64,000 nt of DNA from Chaunax sp. Z400 (Eukaryota; Chordata; Actinopteri; Lophiiformes; Chaunacidae), in the NCBI GenBank assembly GCA_037577475.1, contig CM075194.1, forward strand, positions 1,152,501-1,216,500. Reading direction: 5' to 3'. Made by a program: the position numbers and the translations under genes. Shown here one piece after another: positions 62,905-64,000 of the stretch (within the stretch, counting starts at the first letter, position 1; every line of letters starts with the position of its first letter). The notes under the pieces were generated by a model. The model saw nothing but the letters and a program-made list of their open reading frames with translations. It had not been told where the DNA came from and searched no databases.

Positions 62905-63535
62905 ATTCAAGAAGCCTCCAAGAAGTCTCTGAGAAGTCATCAAGAGGTGTCCTAGAAGTCTCAAAGAAGTTTCCAATAAGTCTCTAAGAAGTCTCTAATA
63001 AGTCTCCAATAAGTCTCCAATAAGTCTGAAAGAAGACTCAAAGAAGTCTCCAATAAGTCTCGGAGAAGTCATCTAGAGGTGTCCTAGAAGTCTCAAAGAA
63101 GTTTCCACTAGTCTCTAAGAAGTCTCTAAGAAGTCTCCAAGAAGTCTCAGAGAAGTCTCCAATAAGTCTAAGAAGTCTCCAAAAAGTCTCAAAGAAGTCT
63201 CCCATAAGGCTCAAAGAAGTCTCCAATAAGTCTCAAAGAAGTCTCAAATAAGTCTCCCATAAGTCTCAAAGAAGTCTCAAAGAAGTCTCCAATAAGTATC
63301 CAAGAAGACTCAGAGAAGTCTCTAATAAGTCTCCAAAAGTCTCAAGAAGTCTCCAATAAGTCTCAAAGACGTCTCCAATAAGTCTAAAAAACATCTCCAA
63401 TAAGTCTAAGAAGTCTTCCATAAGTTTCAAAGAAGTCCCCAATAAGTCTCAAAAACGTCTCCAATACGTCTAAGAAGTCTTCCAGAAGTCTCAAAGAAGT
63501 CTCCAATAAGTCTCCAAGGGGTCCCCAAGAAGTCA
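62905..63535. repeat. degenerate 11/22-bp tandem tract (AAGTCTCNAAG)
   Basis: About 630 bp of aagtctccaat, aagtctcaaag, aagtctctaag and related 11-mers, often alternating to give a 22-bp period (agaagtctccaataagtctc). Copies differ by substitutions and single-base slips, so it is older than the 31-bp arrays. Stop-free frames of about 60 codons in it are artefacts. Confidence 0.93.
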
Positions 63536-64000
63536 TTGCACCCATTCTTTAACTTAGACTAAACTTGGCTAGCTGTTTGCCAGTCTTTGTGCGAGGCAAA
63601 GCTAATCGCTGTCCAGTCCAGCATCATAATAATATTGATCTTCTAATCTTTAAAAGAAAGTGGATTTCCCAGTTGTCCTTTCAATAAGACACGTTGAAAC
63701 CAGTCTGTTGGTACATGTGCAGCGTGAATCACTGAACCGTGTCATAAAAATAAAAAACAACATGCTCACTGAGTCTGAACCTGCAAACCGTAGGTACTTA
63801 CTAAACAGTCACATGAATGAGGCATGAGCAGTCAATCAGTGGAGCAGAGGTTTCACAGCCCAGCTGTCAGAAAGCTGAGCCGAGCTCTCTCCTTACTCAG
63901 CAGAGCAGAAAAAAAACACACTCTTGTCTCTTCATTTCCTCGCTCTTTCTTTCCCCTCCACATCCTCCTCCTCCCTCTCCTCTGTGATGAATGGAAGGTA
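63536..64000 (+). other. unique sequence to window edge; possible 5' region of an off-window gene
   Basis: The last 150 bp are pyrimidine-rich (ctcgctctttctttcccctc cacatcctcctcctccctct) and end ctgtgatgaatggaaggta, where an ATG at 63986 is followed by AAG|gta at the edge. This could be a first coding exon with a donor, but only four codons are visible, so chance is at least as likely. Confidence 0.15.

Overview
The window looks like ray-finned fish nuclear DNA, probably a percomorph. Genes are spliced with GT/AG introns, (CA)n/(TG)n microsatellites are abundant, and there are Tc1/mariner, non-LTR and tRNA-derived SINE remains plus many short non-autonomous repeats rich in GCTAAC/TTAGC words. 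No bacterial, organellar or viral gene set is visible. The species assignment is inference.

Layout. (1) 1-7540: the 3' half of an MTA1-type gene on the + strand. It encodes the end of the linker after SANT, the GATA-type zinc finger and the first RBBP-binding region. The gene enters from the left edge and ends near an ATTAAA at 7511. It carries a 14-unit Gly-Ala-Ala codon repeat, several intronic minisatellites, and a C-terminus that does not match the usual MTA1 tail. (2) 9310-19275: tmem229b on the + strand, with a CpG-rich candidate first exon near 9340-9602, a roughly 7.4 kb intron filled with minisatellites and dispersed repeats, one complete coding exon (17030-17599, 189 aa), and candidate poly(A) signals at 18206 and 19250. 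(3) 19.3-64 kb: about 45 kb with no convincing protein-coding exon. It holds a degraded Tc1 transposon with long inverted repeats (22830-23962), LINE fragments (38.7-39.6 kb and 55.9-56.15 kb), a CACTG-ended element with a SINE inside it (53.6-55.1 kb), a non-autonomous element with GTTTACACG-type ends (two copies plus one partial), a recurrent fold-back repeat family, large TG/CA tracts, poly-G runs and a G-quadruplex-like tract.

The two genes show no sign of joint function. MTA1 is a NuRD chromatin-remodelling subunit; TMEM229B is a small four-pass membrane protein. The more distinctive content is repeat biology. One dispersed element has grown a minisatellite from its own end (10.7 kb). 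Another array (13.1-14.25 kb) has grown from an internal part of the fold-back repeat. Four unrelated arrays share a 31-bp period, and several elements are nested in one another. I found no clear new gene system; the findings list what is most worth testing.
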